The notes under the pieces are model-generated. The model saw only the letters and a program-made list of their open reading frames with translations, was not told the DNA's origin and did no database searches. A stretch of DNA of 64,000 nt from Piliocolobus tephrosceles (Eukaryota; Chordata; Mammalia; Primates; Cercopithecidae): the NCBI RefSeq assembly GCF_002776525.5, contig NC_045436.1:7107918-7171917 (forward strand), given 5' to 3'. Both the position numbers and the translations under genes were made by a program. Below, in pieces: positions 37,504 to 48,527 of this stretch (positions are counted from its first letter, which is position 1; each line of letters starts with the position of its first letter).

Positions 37504-37678
37504 ACTAATACTTAGATAAGGACTTTATAGGTATGGCATGAAAGCCAGAAATTTAAAGAAATAAAGAGTGAGAACCTGTCTCAAAAAAAATAAAAATACA
37601 AAAAATAAATACAAACTAATACTTAGATTAAATAAGGACTTTACAGGTATGTCTTGAAAGCCAGAAATATAAAGGAAA
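37455..37678. repeat. Tandem duplication, ~110-bp unit, of an Alu tail plus flank
   Basis: Unit 1 starts AGAGTGAGATCCTGTCTTG at 37455 and unit 2 starts AGAGTGAGAACCTGTCTCA at 37565. Both continue with an AAAAAT-rich stretch, ACTAATACTTAGAT, AGGACTTTA and GAAAGCCAGAAAT. Unit 2 has a short insertion (TTAAA). The copies have diverged by several substitutions. Confidence 0.9.
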
Positions 37679-37853
37679 AAAATACATGTGACGACTTTAA
37701 AACTTCTGTATGAAATACAGTAAAAATGACTATGACCAAAGTTAATAATAAATTGGAAAAGTATATAACATGGGACAAAAAATTCATATCCTTAATTAAA
37801 AACAGCCTTTTTAAATCAAAAAGAAAGGAGAATAGCCCCAACAGAAAAGTGGA

Positions 37854-37863
37854 NNNNNNNNNN
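37854..37863. other. Assembly gap (10 N)
   Basis: Ten N characters interrupt the sequence in AT-rich intron, 175 bp after a tandem duplication. The run length is probably a placeholder, so the true amount of missing sequence is unknown. Confidence 0.99.
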
Positions 37864-38799
37864 TTCTGGGGAACTAGTTATTTAAGAATAGCCACTAAAT
37901 AAAATTATATAGATGATGTATAATGAATGATATATGAGAAAAGCCTAGTATAAAATGCATTTAAAAATATGGACCTCTAGCTGTGTATGCACATGGGAAA
38001 ATATCTGGAAGGAGATACACCAAAAAGTTGACAGCATGCACTGTGGGATTACAATTAATTTTCACTTTTTAAGGTCTTTCTTTACTCTCTGAAATTTTGA
38101 AGAAACAGAAAAAATAAACAACAAAGCCTGTCCACCTCCCTCCCTCCCTCCTTGCCTTTCTTTCAGAAGCTGTTCACCTTGTCTATCCTGAGATAACTTA
38201 CCTTAGAGAAGAGACATGTTAAATCTACATTGTCGTAAGTTCTCATTATCTTACTGGAAAGTAAGAAAAAATATTCTAAGAAATAATTCCTCAAGCTTTT
38301 TTTTAATGTCTTAGGCTTTTACTTTATATTAACAGTCAATATAAGAGAAGGGAATTCTAAGGGAATGGAAAAAAAAGCTTAAGGATGGCTGCGTTTCTGT
38401 TAAAGGTTGCAAGGTCAAACTCATGATGACATTGGTCTTCCCCATTGATTCTGGGGTTTATCAGACTGATCTGGCTGGATGGGCAAGTGTCTCTTTTCTC
38501 CCTCTCTGCTTTACACGTACACTTAATAGAAAAGGACAACCTTTCCTGAGAGAAGTGTCCTGTTCTTTTTTTCAAGGGTAAAGGCAACATCTTTAATCAA
38601 AAAAGATTTATCATGTGAACTGATGAGGGAATGAAATTTTTTCACCTGATTAAAAATAAAATCATTGTGTTAGTGTGTTAGTCCTTTAAATGTAGGAAGA
38701 CCAATGAAAATTTGAAGCATACATGTGCTTAATTAAAGCGATAAAAGTATGAGAAAATTCTTTGAAGATAAAAGTAAATTTTTGCTAGATAACACTGGG

Positions 38800-38872
38800 A
38801 TTGTATCTTCTTAATTCCTAGCACAATAACTAGATCAAAACAAATGTTCAATAAATACCTGTTGAACTGAAA
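38800..38872 (+). repeat. L2 3' end
   Basis: TTAATTCCTAGCACAATAAC then TTCAATAAATACCTGTTGAA. Confidence 0.75.
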
Positions 38873-39341
38873 AGCCTACATGAGTATATTAACTAGATAA
38901 TTTGCATGTTGCCATGTGGGGAAAAATAAAAGCAAAGGGAAGAGTTTATGACCATGGTTCTAGTAGAAATAAAGCAGACTGCTAATGACTAAAAAGTAAA
39001 ACCAGGCAATATGAAAAAAAGGAAAAATTTTGAGTTTTTACTTAGAAGTCTCATAGTTATATTCACTAATGGATCCTTAAAAAGAGTAGAAGTCTCACAG
39101 GTAACAGTGACTGATCTCACATTAAAATGCTATTTTTTCCTGCTAGTCACACCATGAAAATAAAATTAAATGGCATTAGAATTGATATTCAAAATATTTA
39201 ACAACTGGAAGCACACAGGCACTTATCAATCAGAAAGGATGTTTGACCAGTCAACCTGACACTGAATTCCAGCCCTGCATATTTATCTACCTGGTATGCA
39301 CCACAGTAAAAAAAAAAAAATCTGCAATAAGCACATATTCT

Positions 39342-39576
39342 TTTTTATCTTTAAGTTGCAGGGTACATGTGCAGGACGTGCAGGTTTGTTACACAGGTAA
39401 ATGTGTGCCATGGTGGTTTTGCTGCACCTATCAACCCATCGCCTAGGTATAAAGCCCAGCGTGCATTAGCTGTTTTTACCTAATGCTCTCCCTCCCCACA
39501 TCCCACCCCACGACAGGCCCCGGTGTGTCTTATTCCCTTCCCTGTGCCCATGTGTTCTCCTTGTTCAGCTCAAATA
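39342..39576 (-). mobile_element. Short 5'-truncated L1P insertion
   Basis: Reverse complement of a young-type L1 3' end. The order on the plus strand is TTAAGTTGCAGGGTACATGT, GTGCAGGTTTGTTACACAGG, GTGCCATGGTGGTTTTGCTG and TGTGTTCTCCTTGTTCAGCT. A 10-bp target duplication ACATATTCTT flanks it at 39332-39341 and 39577-39586. The element is only about 235 bp, with little divergence from primate L1. Confidence 0.9.
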
Positions 39577-41188
39577 CATATTCTTAATTTATTACATCCC
39601 ATTTATGACCGGTCCATTTCAGAACCATTTAAAATTCTTTAGCAGCATACTTCTGACAGGCACAAATAATATATACAGTTAACTAGAATAGAATCTCTTG
39701 GTGGCTGATACATTTTCTAACCGAATACTAGAAATCTGTCTCTGGAATATTGATTTTTGTTGTGAAATTACTCATTCACCTTCTGTGTTATGAAACAACA
39801 TCAGTATTGTCTCACTAGGGTGTGATCCTGGTCAAGTGATAACCCCTTCAGTATCTGGTTGACCATCTCTATAAGGAGAAAGTGAACTTAGATTAAAACA
39901 TGACAGAAAGGTAACAGAAAGGTTTCATCTTGCTTTGACCTCTGACTGGTTGGTAGAGGCGGTCAGAGGTAGTGAATGAAGCACTCAGATGAAGATAAGC
40001 AGCATGTAATCAGGTTAAGGAGAGAAAGTCCTGTGAGTCATTAACGATGTCTTCCATGGTCAAAGAATTGGAAAAATTACTGCATAACATGTCACATAGT
40101 TGCCATCCCTGACTCAGCTGTCTCTGAAGTTCTCCCATGCTCTACAATTCTGTTTTCCCATTAAACACTGACTCAAAATGGTTATTTCACTTTCCAAAGT
40201 GCCTAATTATATCATAGGAGTACTGTAGCCAGTGCAAGATACTTGGTCCACTGCAAAAGCATCAAAGTATTCTACATACAGCTCTGCAATACTCTTATTC
40301 AGTTATAGAATTTCATGGGGCATCACAAATTGCTTTGTAAACTTGAGGAGGCATCACTGGCTATTGTTCCTGGTGGATAAACCACAAAGCCTGTGATTTA
40401 TCTCAGTGGACACCATTAGCATTTCAATGTGGTAGGCCTTTTCCTACACTTAGAAGAAGATCAAAATACAATGTGGTCATCTCTGGCATTTTAAAAAGCA
40501 ATTTCCAGTAGTTTGAATGCTCAAATATGTTATGAAATGGTTAAATAAAAGCAATATTTACAACTTCTATTAGTAGCTTCCATTATTTGGGTTACTATCA
40601 AATGAAAAACATGATCAATACCACATCAGAAGAGAAGAAAAATCCACATATATGAATGAGTATATAATCCATTCATTGCTTTATGGATGCCCAGTTCTCT
40701 GGAGAGCTTTCCTGAGTGCAAGATGATGGCCCTGAGTGATGAGTTTTACATTTAGATGGCTGAGTGAGCTGAGAGACTTGTAATATCACAAGTAGTGGAG
40801 AGCTCCCTATTGAGTACGCATCGAAGGAAATCCTGCACAGGGTTCATTACTGCAAGCACATGAATTATTTTGTGCACGTGAAATGCCACAGAGCTATCCA
40901 TGTTTCACAAGGGATGAGTCAAACACAAATGTACCCTATAGTTTTTGTCCAAAGAATATACCTCACTGTTTACAGAAATGAACTACCCACAAAACCTGCT
41001 TTTCTATGTATCTAAATTTGCTGAAAATTACTGAAAATACTCTGTGATTTATGATATATTATTACCAAACTCACCCCCACCAAATATAACCTCATAGTAT
41101 GCTTCTAGACCAAATGAATAAATACAAGTAATAAAACAATGTAACACCCTGATTTACAGACAAAGTAATTCTAAGAACTTGTTCTTAC

Positions 41189-41427
41189 CTATAAAATAAG
41201 ACAGGAGTATTGCCAGGAGCACCGAGACCCCTACGGCACACAGTGCAGTGCATTTCCAGCTACAGTACTTTGAAGACTTCTTGAATTTAAAAGCACTTCT
41301 TGATAGGGTGTTTCTAGGTAGTGGCCGAGTAGGCGGTGAATAAACAGAGCCAGATGCCATTGTGTATCCTGGGGTTGCAGTACTGAACAGTGGCGTTGTC
41401 CCTGTTCCTGTTTTGAATAGGAAATGC
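41189..41427 (-). CDS. TENM3: Teneurin-3 coding exon with the transmembrane helix (partial gene)
   Basis: Teneurin-3 is a large type II single-pass cell-adhesion protein that binds latrophilins and other teneurins at synapses and guides wiring. This exon encodes 79 full codons from HFLFKTGTGTTPLFSTATPG to LSYFI, plus one leading and one trailing base. In order it shows a Ser/Thr/Pro-rich end of the cytoplasmic domain (SVYSPPTRPLPRN), a basic juxtamembrane stretch with cysteines (KFKKSSKYCSWKC) and the hydrophobic helix ALCAVGVSVLLAILLSYFI at about 41190-41252. It corresponds to roughly residue 310 of a protein of about 2,700 residues. On the minus strand the acceptor is TTTTCCACAG before 41427 and the donor is ATAG|GTAAGA after 41189. 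The exon enters needing one base and leaves with one base, so its 239 nt cannot be skipped without a frameshift. An internal ATG lies at 41358-41360 (MASGSV). The match to teneurin-3 is from memory of the family, and no search was run. Confidence 0.95.
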
Positions 41428-42654
41428 CTGTGGAAAAGGAGAATATCATTATAACATACAAATATGTTGCAATATGAGAGACAAGAGACAGTGATGCATT
41501 TAGCTCTTCTGTCTCTTTTGCTCTCTCCTCTCTCTCTCCTTTTTTTTTTTTTTTGAAAGAATTTATCCTATATAACCTAAAGCATTAAAAGTTAAGGAAA
41601 TGTTTTAACCAAAGAATCTAACTCACAAAAATGACTCTAACGAAAGAGACTGATTTTTAATGTAGACAGCAGGATTTATACATATAAATGATCACTGTTC
41701 CTCAAGTAGACATCTTGAGAGACTATAAAGACTTTCTAATCACACTATTTCCCGAACAAAACCATTTTGGAATGTCCCATGATGAATTACCCTAAGGGCA
41801 TTTTCAGTTAGCAAAAGAAACCCAGTCTTGTTGCTTTGTAGCTACATGGGCATTTACTACTCATGAGACTACACACTCATATAAACACGAGCGTGCATGA
41901 TCACGCTGATCTTCTGCACACTGATTTATTTTCTGGACGTCCATGGAAACACTGTCATCTTGGCCTGCTTCTCTGCTAATAAGAACTATAAAACCAAGTT
42001 CGGCTACAGGCAGTTGGTCAGCTCTCAAATGATGCAAACTATTTTATTGACAGCTTCTGTCAAACATAATCAGGACTGTGAACCTGCTGGGGGTAGGGAG
42101 AGGGAAGGAATCATGGAACACCTTCTAATACCAAACCTAAATAAATGAAGGGGTCAGTGAAGCAGATTTCGGATCAAATATAGAAACGTTCCCTCACCAC
42201 GAGCCATACAACAGAGAGCAACCTGCCTCTAAAAGTTCTATGCTCTCTTCCTTGACAATGTTTAAGCAGAAATTGTGTGGTCACATAACGAGAGCACTGC
42301 AAATGGAATTCTTCAGGAAAGGTAACTAATTTTAAGATGCCTATTAACAATAGAAGTCTCCAAATTTTACGAAAGCACCATTTGTTTTATGGTTTACATT
42401 TAATATTATGCTGGTAACTTGCAGTATATTCAGTGAGTATCCCGACACTTACCACGATGTTCCTAGCGCATCCCATGAAGTCAGCAGGCTGTGCTCTCTT
42501 TCATATTCGGAAGGTACAGAGGTCTTTCTATCTGTTATGGCACAGTCTTTACGCAAGGTCATTTTAGATAAGACAGAGCTAAATACCTTTACTTTTAATC
42601 CTCATGTACTTACTGTATACTGGAGAAATACTGAATATATCAAACAAATTAAGG

Positions 42655-42885
42655 GGTTAACAGGACAGAACTGGGAAACCAGACTGCCAAGGTTCAAATT
42701 CCACTTCACCACTTGGTAGGTATGTGTCCCTGAGGAGTTACTGAAAGTCAGTTTTGGTTTCTTAATCTATAAAATGGGGATGGTAATAGTATCTACCTCA
42801 CAGGGTTATTATGAAACTTAAATGACTTAATATTTAAAGCAAAGTGCTCGGAATGTGTTATGTAAGTATCTGATTAATAAAAAAG
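42655..42885 (+). repeat. MIR, nearly complete
   Basis: CCAGACTGCCAAGGTTCAAA, TTCTTAATCTATAAAATGGG and TACCTCACAGGGTTATTATG, in consensus order. Confidence 0.9.
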
Positions 42886-43039
42886 GATCACACTCATTTA
42901 TTTTATGTATATTATTACTTAGAAGAGGCTGAATAGGTATTTAAAAGTTACAAAGAATCAATCTCCAGAAAAGTATTAAGTGAAAAATAGTGAAGCCAGT
43001 CTACAGATGTGGTAAAAGTCATGAAAGTTGGCCTAATAC

Positions 43040-43205
43040 AGGCCAGTAGAGTGGAAAGAATTCTGGATTGAAAATCAGTCCCTGGTCTATCATTTCCTAG
43101 TCATCTGGTCCTAGGAAGCCTCAGTCTTTTTTCCGGACCTGTAAAAACATGGCACTACTGACTTCCTTATTTTAACAGGGTTGCAAAACAGCTAATGTCT
43201 CTAAA
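43040..43205 (+). repeat. MIR
   Basis: GTGGAAAGAATTCTGGATTG, AGGAAGCCTCAGTCTTTTTT and TTTTAACAGGGTTGCAAAAC. This is the second MIR of a run of three. Confidence 0.75.
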
Positions 43206-43394
43206 AAACGCTTTCTCAACCACAAAATTAGAACAGACGCAAATGATGAGTTGCCACTTGTACAAATTATACTAGCGACTGTATTAGCCCATTTCCCCAC
43301 TGAACTACTTTAAAAAGCTAATTTAAAAGTTTATAGCCTGAATTAAGTGCTATGTTGGAGGCAGCATTAGTACCTCCTACCATATTCATATTCA

Positions 43395-43640
43395 GCACGG
43401 TTATTCAGCGCTCTGAAACGACACTGCCTGAGTTCAAATCCAGACTCTTCACCTATAAATAGCTGCACGATGTTGGGTAAGTTACTCAAGTTTTGTGTCT
43501 TGGTTTTATCATCTGTAAAAGGGCATAATAACAGTACATACAATTTACAGGCATTTTCCAAGGATTTAACGAAATAATGCATAAAGTGTTTACATTAGTA
43601 TCTAGCACAAGGTAAGTGCTCAAAAAGCATTAGTTATTTA
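43395..43640 (+). repeat. MIR, nearly complete
   Basis: TGCCTGAGTTCAAATCCAGA, GGGTAAGTTACTCAAGTTTT, TCATCTGTAAAAGGGCATAA and AGGTAAGTGCTCAAAAAGCA. Confidence 0.88.
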
Positions 43641-43847
43641 TTATTCTGCTCAAAATCACATATCACAGTCTCTATTCAAAAGACAAATAAGTATAATTTG
43701 AAGATTTTAAATGCCAATTCAAAATGTAACATCATCAAAACGAATGTGTACAAAATGAATTCCCTGGTTTACAAATTTGATACTGGCGATTCCACACACT
43801 GGCATGTAGTCTGGATAAGAAGATGGACTATGTCATTTAGATCAGGC

Positions 43848-44160
43848 ATCAGCAAACTTTTGCTGTAAAGGACACAGAGTAACTATTTTAGGCTTTTCCA
43901 GAGATATCACTGAACTCTACTGTTATATCGTGAAAGCCGCCATAGACGATGCATACATGTTTAACTCTGGCTCTGTTCCAATAACACTTTTTTGTAGACA
44001 TTGAAATTTTAACTTTATAGAATTTTCCCATGTCATGAAATCCGCTTTGCTTTTCATGTTGTCAATCATTTAAAGATGTGAAAACCATTCTCTGCTCACA
44101 AGCAGTATAAAAACAAGTAACAGGGCTGGACCTGGCCTATGAGTCATGTTGGCCCAGATC
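43848..44160 (+). mobile_element. hAT-Charlie non-autonomous element (MER33/MER58 type)
   Basis: It begins CATCAGCAAACTTTTGCTGT and continues with TATTTTAGGCTTTTCCAGAG, AAAGCCGCCATAGACGATGC, CTCTGTTCCAATAACACTTT and GGCTGGACCTGGCCTATGAG. This is the familiar order of the widespread hAT element that encodes 'ggcagcaaactttttctgtaaagg'. The exact subfamily cannot be settled by eye. Confidence 0.7.
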
Positions 44161-44478
44161 TAGATTCTCACTCTTTTCAGGATTATACATGAAGAGTGAG
44201 CAGGAGGCTCAGCAGCCCATAGAAACAGCCTATTCCCTCAGCGCCACTGGAGAGGATTTAAAAGGCAGACTAAAGGGTGCAAAGCATGCCTCTCGTGAAG
44301 CTTGGACAGATCCATGTAATTGGACAGAGATCCTATTATTATCTTCTGAAGTTCCACCCTAAAAAGTCCTGGCAAACACTGGTGCATGCATTTCACAGGG
44401 CCAAAGGATCATCTTTGCCAAGTACAGGAAAAGGACTGACGTTCCCTATGACTGTGGGAAAATTTGCTTACTTTACTG

Positions 44479-44816
44479 CAGTGGTCCCCAACCTTTTTGG
44501 CACCAGAGACCAGTTTCATGGAAGACAATTTTTCCCTGGACCAGGAATGGGGGGTGGAGAGGATGGTTTCGAGGTGAAACTGTTCCACCTCAGATCATCG
44601 AGCATTGGATTCCCACACAACCTAGATCCCTCACATGTGCAGTTCACAATAGGGTTTGTGCTCCTATGAGAATCTAATGCTATCACTGATCTGACAGGAG
44701 GCGGGGCTCAGGCAGCAATGCTCCCTCCTCCGACTGCCACTCACCTCCTGCTGTGTGGCCCAGTTCCTAGCAGGCTGCGGATCGGTACTGGTCCACAGCC
44801 CAGTGGCTGGGGCTAT
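44479..44816 (+). mobile_element. MER1-type hAT-Charlie element
   Basis: The left terminus is CAGTGGTCCCCAACCTTTTT and the right end is CTGGTCCACAGCCCAGTGGC. Between them are GGAAGACAATTTTTCCCTGG, GAAACTGTTCCACCTCAGAT and ATCTGACAGGAGGCGGGGCT, which is the MER1 order. It is full length or nearly so, with a somewhat shortened middle. Confidence 0.88.
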
Positions 44817-44894
44817 GTGGGCTTTGGCATTCGCTCAGTTTTGGATGACCCCTCCTGGGATCACCGATGGAGGTGACAGCTGTCCATTCTGTCG

Positions 44895-45250
44895 ACTTCA
44901 TTAATAATGATAACTGCCATTTCCTGAGTACCTACTAAGCACTGTATTGTTGTTTCACTACAATTTTCACCATGATGCAGTGAAGAATAAAATGATTATT
45001 TGCATTTTCAGCCTTCATCCTCCAAGTCTCAGCTCAGATGTTACTACCTGACCACCCAATCCAAAGCCCTGTTCCCTCTACTCTCCATAAGTATTACCAC
45101 GTTAATTTTCTTCAAAGTGCTTATTACAATCAGTTATCCGGTTATTTATTTGTGTGGTAAATCAAGTTTCTGAAGTACTACTGAAAGTATGTTTTTTCCT
45201 CCTGACTTTTTTCCCTTTCTCTGTTTTCTCTGCCTCAATCCTCTCATTCT
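44895..45250 (+). repeat. MIR fragment followed by L2
   Basis: The MIR part (44900-45005) shows TTTCCTGAGTACCTACTAAG. The L2 part (45010-45250) shows CTCAGCTCAGATGTTACTAC, ACCACCCAATCCAAAGCCCT and TGCTTATTACAATCAGTTAT. Confidence 0.75.
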
Positions 45251-46385
45251 AGTTTTATTTCACTGCCTCCAGAAGAAATGAAATAAGATGAAGGAAGAAA
45301 TAGCTTAAGTCTCTTACTGGTTTTCTGAAGCCCAGATTGCTGAGTGAAAGAGAGTGGACTGGGGAGGAAAATGGTGTGAGGGGAGAAAGGGCTTCCCTCC
45401 AGAAAGGAGAATATGTCCACGCTGGGAGCAGGTGCAGAACCTGAGGGGAGCTGGTGACAGCAGAGGAGCAACAGGGCCCAGGAAGAGAAGCCTGCCTTCT
45501 GCTTTGTGGGCAGCATCCTGGGGAAGCGACAACATCCAAGGAAGTCTGAGGCTCTTCCTACTGCTTCCATGCCATGCTCGAGGGGAGAGAAGTAGCAGAG
45601 AGAGCTACCTGGCAAAGCTGCGTGTACAGAAACACGCAACACTCCCGTAGTGACAGGTTTGCAGGCCCATGGCTAACGACGGAGTCCCTTACCTTAGTCT
45701 TTGGTCCCATGAAAACCCTCTGGGGGAAAGTGGGAATGGAGAGGCTGTGTGATGTACCCAAAATGTCAGGAATAAACCGAATTTAGAAAATAAAGATTCC
45801 CCTTAGACTAGAAAAAATATTTCATTTGATTAAGGGCTAGGAAGGGAGAAAGAGAAGAACGGCTGAAGATGTACCGTGTCCCAGGGATAAAGGCCCCGCT
45901 CCTGGCCTCCCTGAGTGAGTCCTGGAGAAGCAGAGATTACAGTGTAAATCCAAGAGGCCTGAGAGCAGAGAAAATCTGTGCCTTACATCTCACACAGAGA
46001 ACGGAGGCGATAACAGGATCTCAAGGGGAAATAAACGCATGAAGCATCCAGGTGATGCAGTCAGGGAGCCTGGCCGATTCCTATGCCTGAGCATAATTTC
46101 TAAGAAGCGGAATTCTATGGCTGCAAGAGTAGCAAAGAGACGGCAGAGTGTGCCACTGGACAAAGCAGGGGTCTCGTGGATAGGAACGAAGGTGACCCCT
46201 GTAATAGCAGGAGGATTAGAAATAGACAGACAGACAGCATGAAAACTCGACTTAGTGGAGAGTCTAACACCAGAAGCTCCCTGCTGTGCTCAGAGTACCA
46301 TGGAAGTGCTGGGGTAGGGGAGGGAGGGACCCAAACCACCTGAAGAGAAGATTCTAGGAATGAGGCCTAAAATAAAACATAAATG

Positions 46386-46701
46386 GGCCGGTGCGGTGAC
46401 TCACAACTGTAATCCCAGCACTTTGGAAGGCCGAGGCGGGTGGATCACGAGGTCAGGAGTTCGAGACCAGCCTGACCAACAGAGTGAAACCCTGTCTCTA
46501 CTAAAAAACAAACAAACAAACGAACAAACAAAATACAAAAAATTAGCCAGACGTGATGGCGGGTGCCTGTAATCCCAGCTACTAGGGAGGCTGGGGCAGG
46601 AGAATCACTTGAACCCAGGAGATGGAGGTTGCGGTGAGCTAAGACCACGCCACTACATTCCAGCCTGGCAACAGAGTAAGAATCTGTCTCAGGAAATAGG
46701 G
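46386..46701 (+). mobile_element. AluS, host of a nested Alu
   Basis: GGCCGGTGCGGTGACTCACA to TCTGTCTCAGGAAATAG, where a second Alu begins. The remainder of its A tail appears after the second Alu (to about 47018). The outer target duplication AAAACATAAAT is at about 46374-46384 and 47019-47030. Confidence 0.92.
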
Positions 46702-46996
46702 CCAGGCGCGGCGGCTCATGCCTGTAATCCCAGCACTTTGGAAAGCCTGGGTGGGTGGATCATGAGGTCAGGAGATAGAGACCATCCTGGCTAACATGGT
46801 GAAACCCCGTCTCTACTAAAAATACAAAAAACGAGGCAGGCGTGGTGGCGGGCGCCTGTAGTCCCAGCTACCGGGGAGGCTGAGGCAGGAGAATGGCACG
46901 AACCTGGGAGGCGGAGCTTGCAGTGAGCCAAGATCGTGCCACTGCACTCCAGCCTGGGCGACAGAGCAAGACTCTGTCTCAAAAAAAAAAAAAAAG
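46702..46996 (+). mobile_element. AluY nested in the tail of the upstream Alu
   Basis: GGCCAGGCGCGGCGGCTCAT to a 15-A tail. The repeated GACTCTGTCTCAAAAAATA after the tail and GAATCTGTCTCAGGAAATA before the element form the target duplication, showing insertion into the A-rich end of the older copy. Confidence 0.92.
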
Positions 46997-47089
46997 ACTC
47001 TGTCTCAAAAAATAAAAATAAAAAACATAAATATTTTTAAAAGTTGTATTTCTAACGTACTATACTGATGGACTACGAATGATATACTC

Positions 47090-47320
47090 ACTCCACAAAT
47101 CTATCGTTTGTCTTCTCCCATTAGAATGTAAACTCTATGAAGTCCTATTCACCTCTGCATTAACAAGACTTAAAAAGTTCTTGGCATGTTATAGGTGTTC
47201 AATAAATATGTGTAAAATAAGTAAAATGGTGACTACTATGCAGATGAGGAAAAGTGAGCCTCAAAAAGTTAAGTACCTTGGCCAAGAGGTCACAGCTAAT
47301 AAAGGAATGAAATCATAAAA
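47090..47320 (+). repeat. L2 3' end followed by MIR fragment
   Basis: The L2 part is AGAATGTAAACTCTATGAAG with AGGTGTTCAATAAATATGTG. The MIR part is CAGATGAGGAAAAGTGAGCC with AAGTACCTTGGCCAAGAGGT. Confidence 0.8.
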
Positions 47321-47644
47321 TATATAAAATAGCAATAAATAAAGTTGGAAATTATAAAAACCAAAAAGCAAGCCTGGGATACGTGTTTTAGCTTTATTCA
47401 AAGTACGTTGTTTCTCCATGGGAGACAGGATTTGAATCTGAGCCTACGGGACTCTCAAGATTATGAACTTAGCTTCAACACTAAAAACATGTCAATATCC
47501 ACTATGTGAGAGACAGTAAGTTTGAGAGATGCTGATTTCAAATCAGGCAGCTCTGTTTAAATTTCCAAAATTTGAGACATCAATAATTATGAGATCACCA
47601 ATCTTGGCAAGGGCTTGAGGTGCTATGAAATTATTATTTTTCTT

Positions 47645-47932
47645 ATTTTTGCGATAGAGTTTCACTCTTGTCACCCAGGCTGGAGTGAAGTGGTGTGATC
47701 TCGGCTCACTGCAATCTCCGCCTCATGGGTTCAAGCAATTTTCCAGCCTCAGCCTCCTGAGTAGCTGGGACTAAAGACATGTGCCACCATGCCAGGTAAT
47801 TTCTGTATTTTTAGTAGAGACGGGGTTTCACCACGTTGGCCAGGCTGGTCTTGAACTCCTGACCTAGGTGATCGGCCTGCCTTGGCCTCCCAAAGTGCTG
47901 GGACTACAGGCATGAGCCACCCTGTCCAGCCG
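47645..47932 (-). mobile_element. AluS
   Basis: Reverse-strand dimer from TTTTTGCGATAGAGTTTCAC to CACCCTGTCCAGCC. The target duplication ATTATTATTTTTCTTA is on both sides. Confidence 0.94.
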
Positions 47933-48049
47933 CAATTATTATTTTTCTTAGAGGAAAATGCAACTTTGAGATATTGTTCAAAACAAAGATGTAATATTCT
48001 AAAATTACATCTTTGTGACTGTATATTTTGTTATTTGTTCTAACATTAC

Positions 48050-48323
48050 TCCAGCTGCTCAGGCTGGAGCACGTGGTGTGAAGACAGCTCACTGGAGCCT
48101 TGACCTCCCAGTCCCAAGTAATCCTCCTTCCTCAGCCTCCTGAGTAGCTTGGACTACAGCATGTGCACCACCACGTCTGGCTAATATTTTTATTTTTATT
48201 TGTGTACAGATGAGGGTCTCCCTATGTTGTCCAGGCTGATCTCAATCTCCTAGCCTCAAGCAATCTTCCTGCCTTGGCATCCCAAAGTGCTGAGATTACA
48301 GGCATGAACCACCATGCCTGGCC
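48050..48323 (-). mobile_element. AluJ fragment
   Basis: Reverse-strand, diverged: GCTGCTCAGGCTGGAGCACG to CCACCATGCCTGGCC. The expected T run at the 5' end is missing. Confidence 0.88.
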
Positions 48324-48527
48324 AGCCACTGACTTTCAATCTCAGAAGTACCCCTCCTCAGACTGGGGTCTGTACTGTACTCAGATTAGTCACAAAGGGA
48401 GGTGCTTTTGAGATTTAAATCTGATTGTGTATATCACACTGGGGCCTTGATGATGTATGTGCATAATAAATACAGAAATGTTACAAAACATGGGAAGAGA
48501 AGCCAAATCACCTGTGCACTATATTTT

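Larger units (their letters stand above)
16435..41188 (-). other. TENM3: TENM3 intron between the transmembrane and extracellular exons
   Basis: A complete 24,754-bp intron with GT at 41188-41187 and AG at 16436-16435 on the minus strand. It joins phase 1 to phase 1. Between the repeats listed separately, the stretches 16435-17560, 18080-19660, 22810-23100, 24841-26220, 26400-28080, 28385-29750, 33980-34990, 38000-38800 and 39580-41188 hold AT-rich single-copy sequence in which I see no gene. Confidence 0.9.

Noticed and set aside
41231..41461. 76-codon minus-strand frame overlapping the transmembrane exon
   Set aside because: It is a shadow frame. The real reading frame is the one ending ...LLSYFI, which continues into the 16434 exon.
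42408..42719. 103-codon plus-strand frame
   Set aside because: Its last third is MIR sequence and the rest has no recognisable domain. It is antisense to TENM3 without splice or promoter signals.
44277..44669. 130-codon plus-strand frame
   Set aside because: The second half is MER1 element sequence, and no product is recognisable.
45244..45642. 132-codon minus-strand frame
   Set aside because: Several competing frames of similar length on both strands and no recognisable domain. Kept only as an unexplained GC-richer block.
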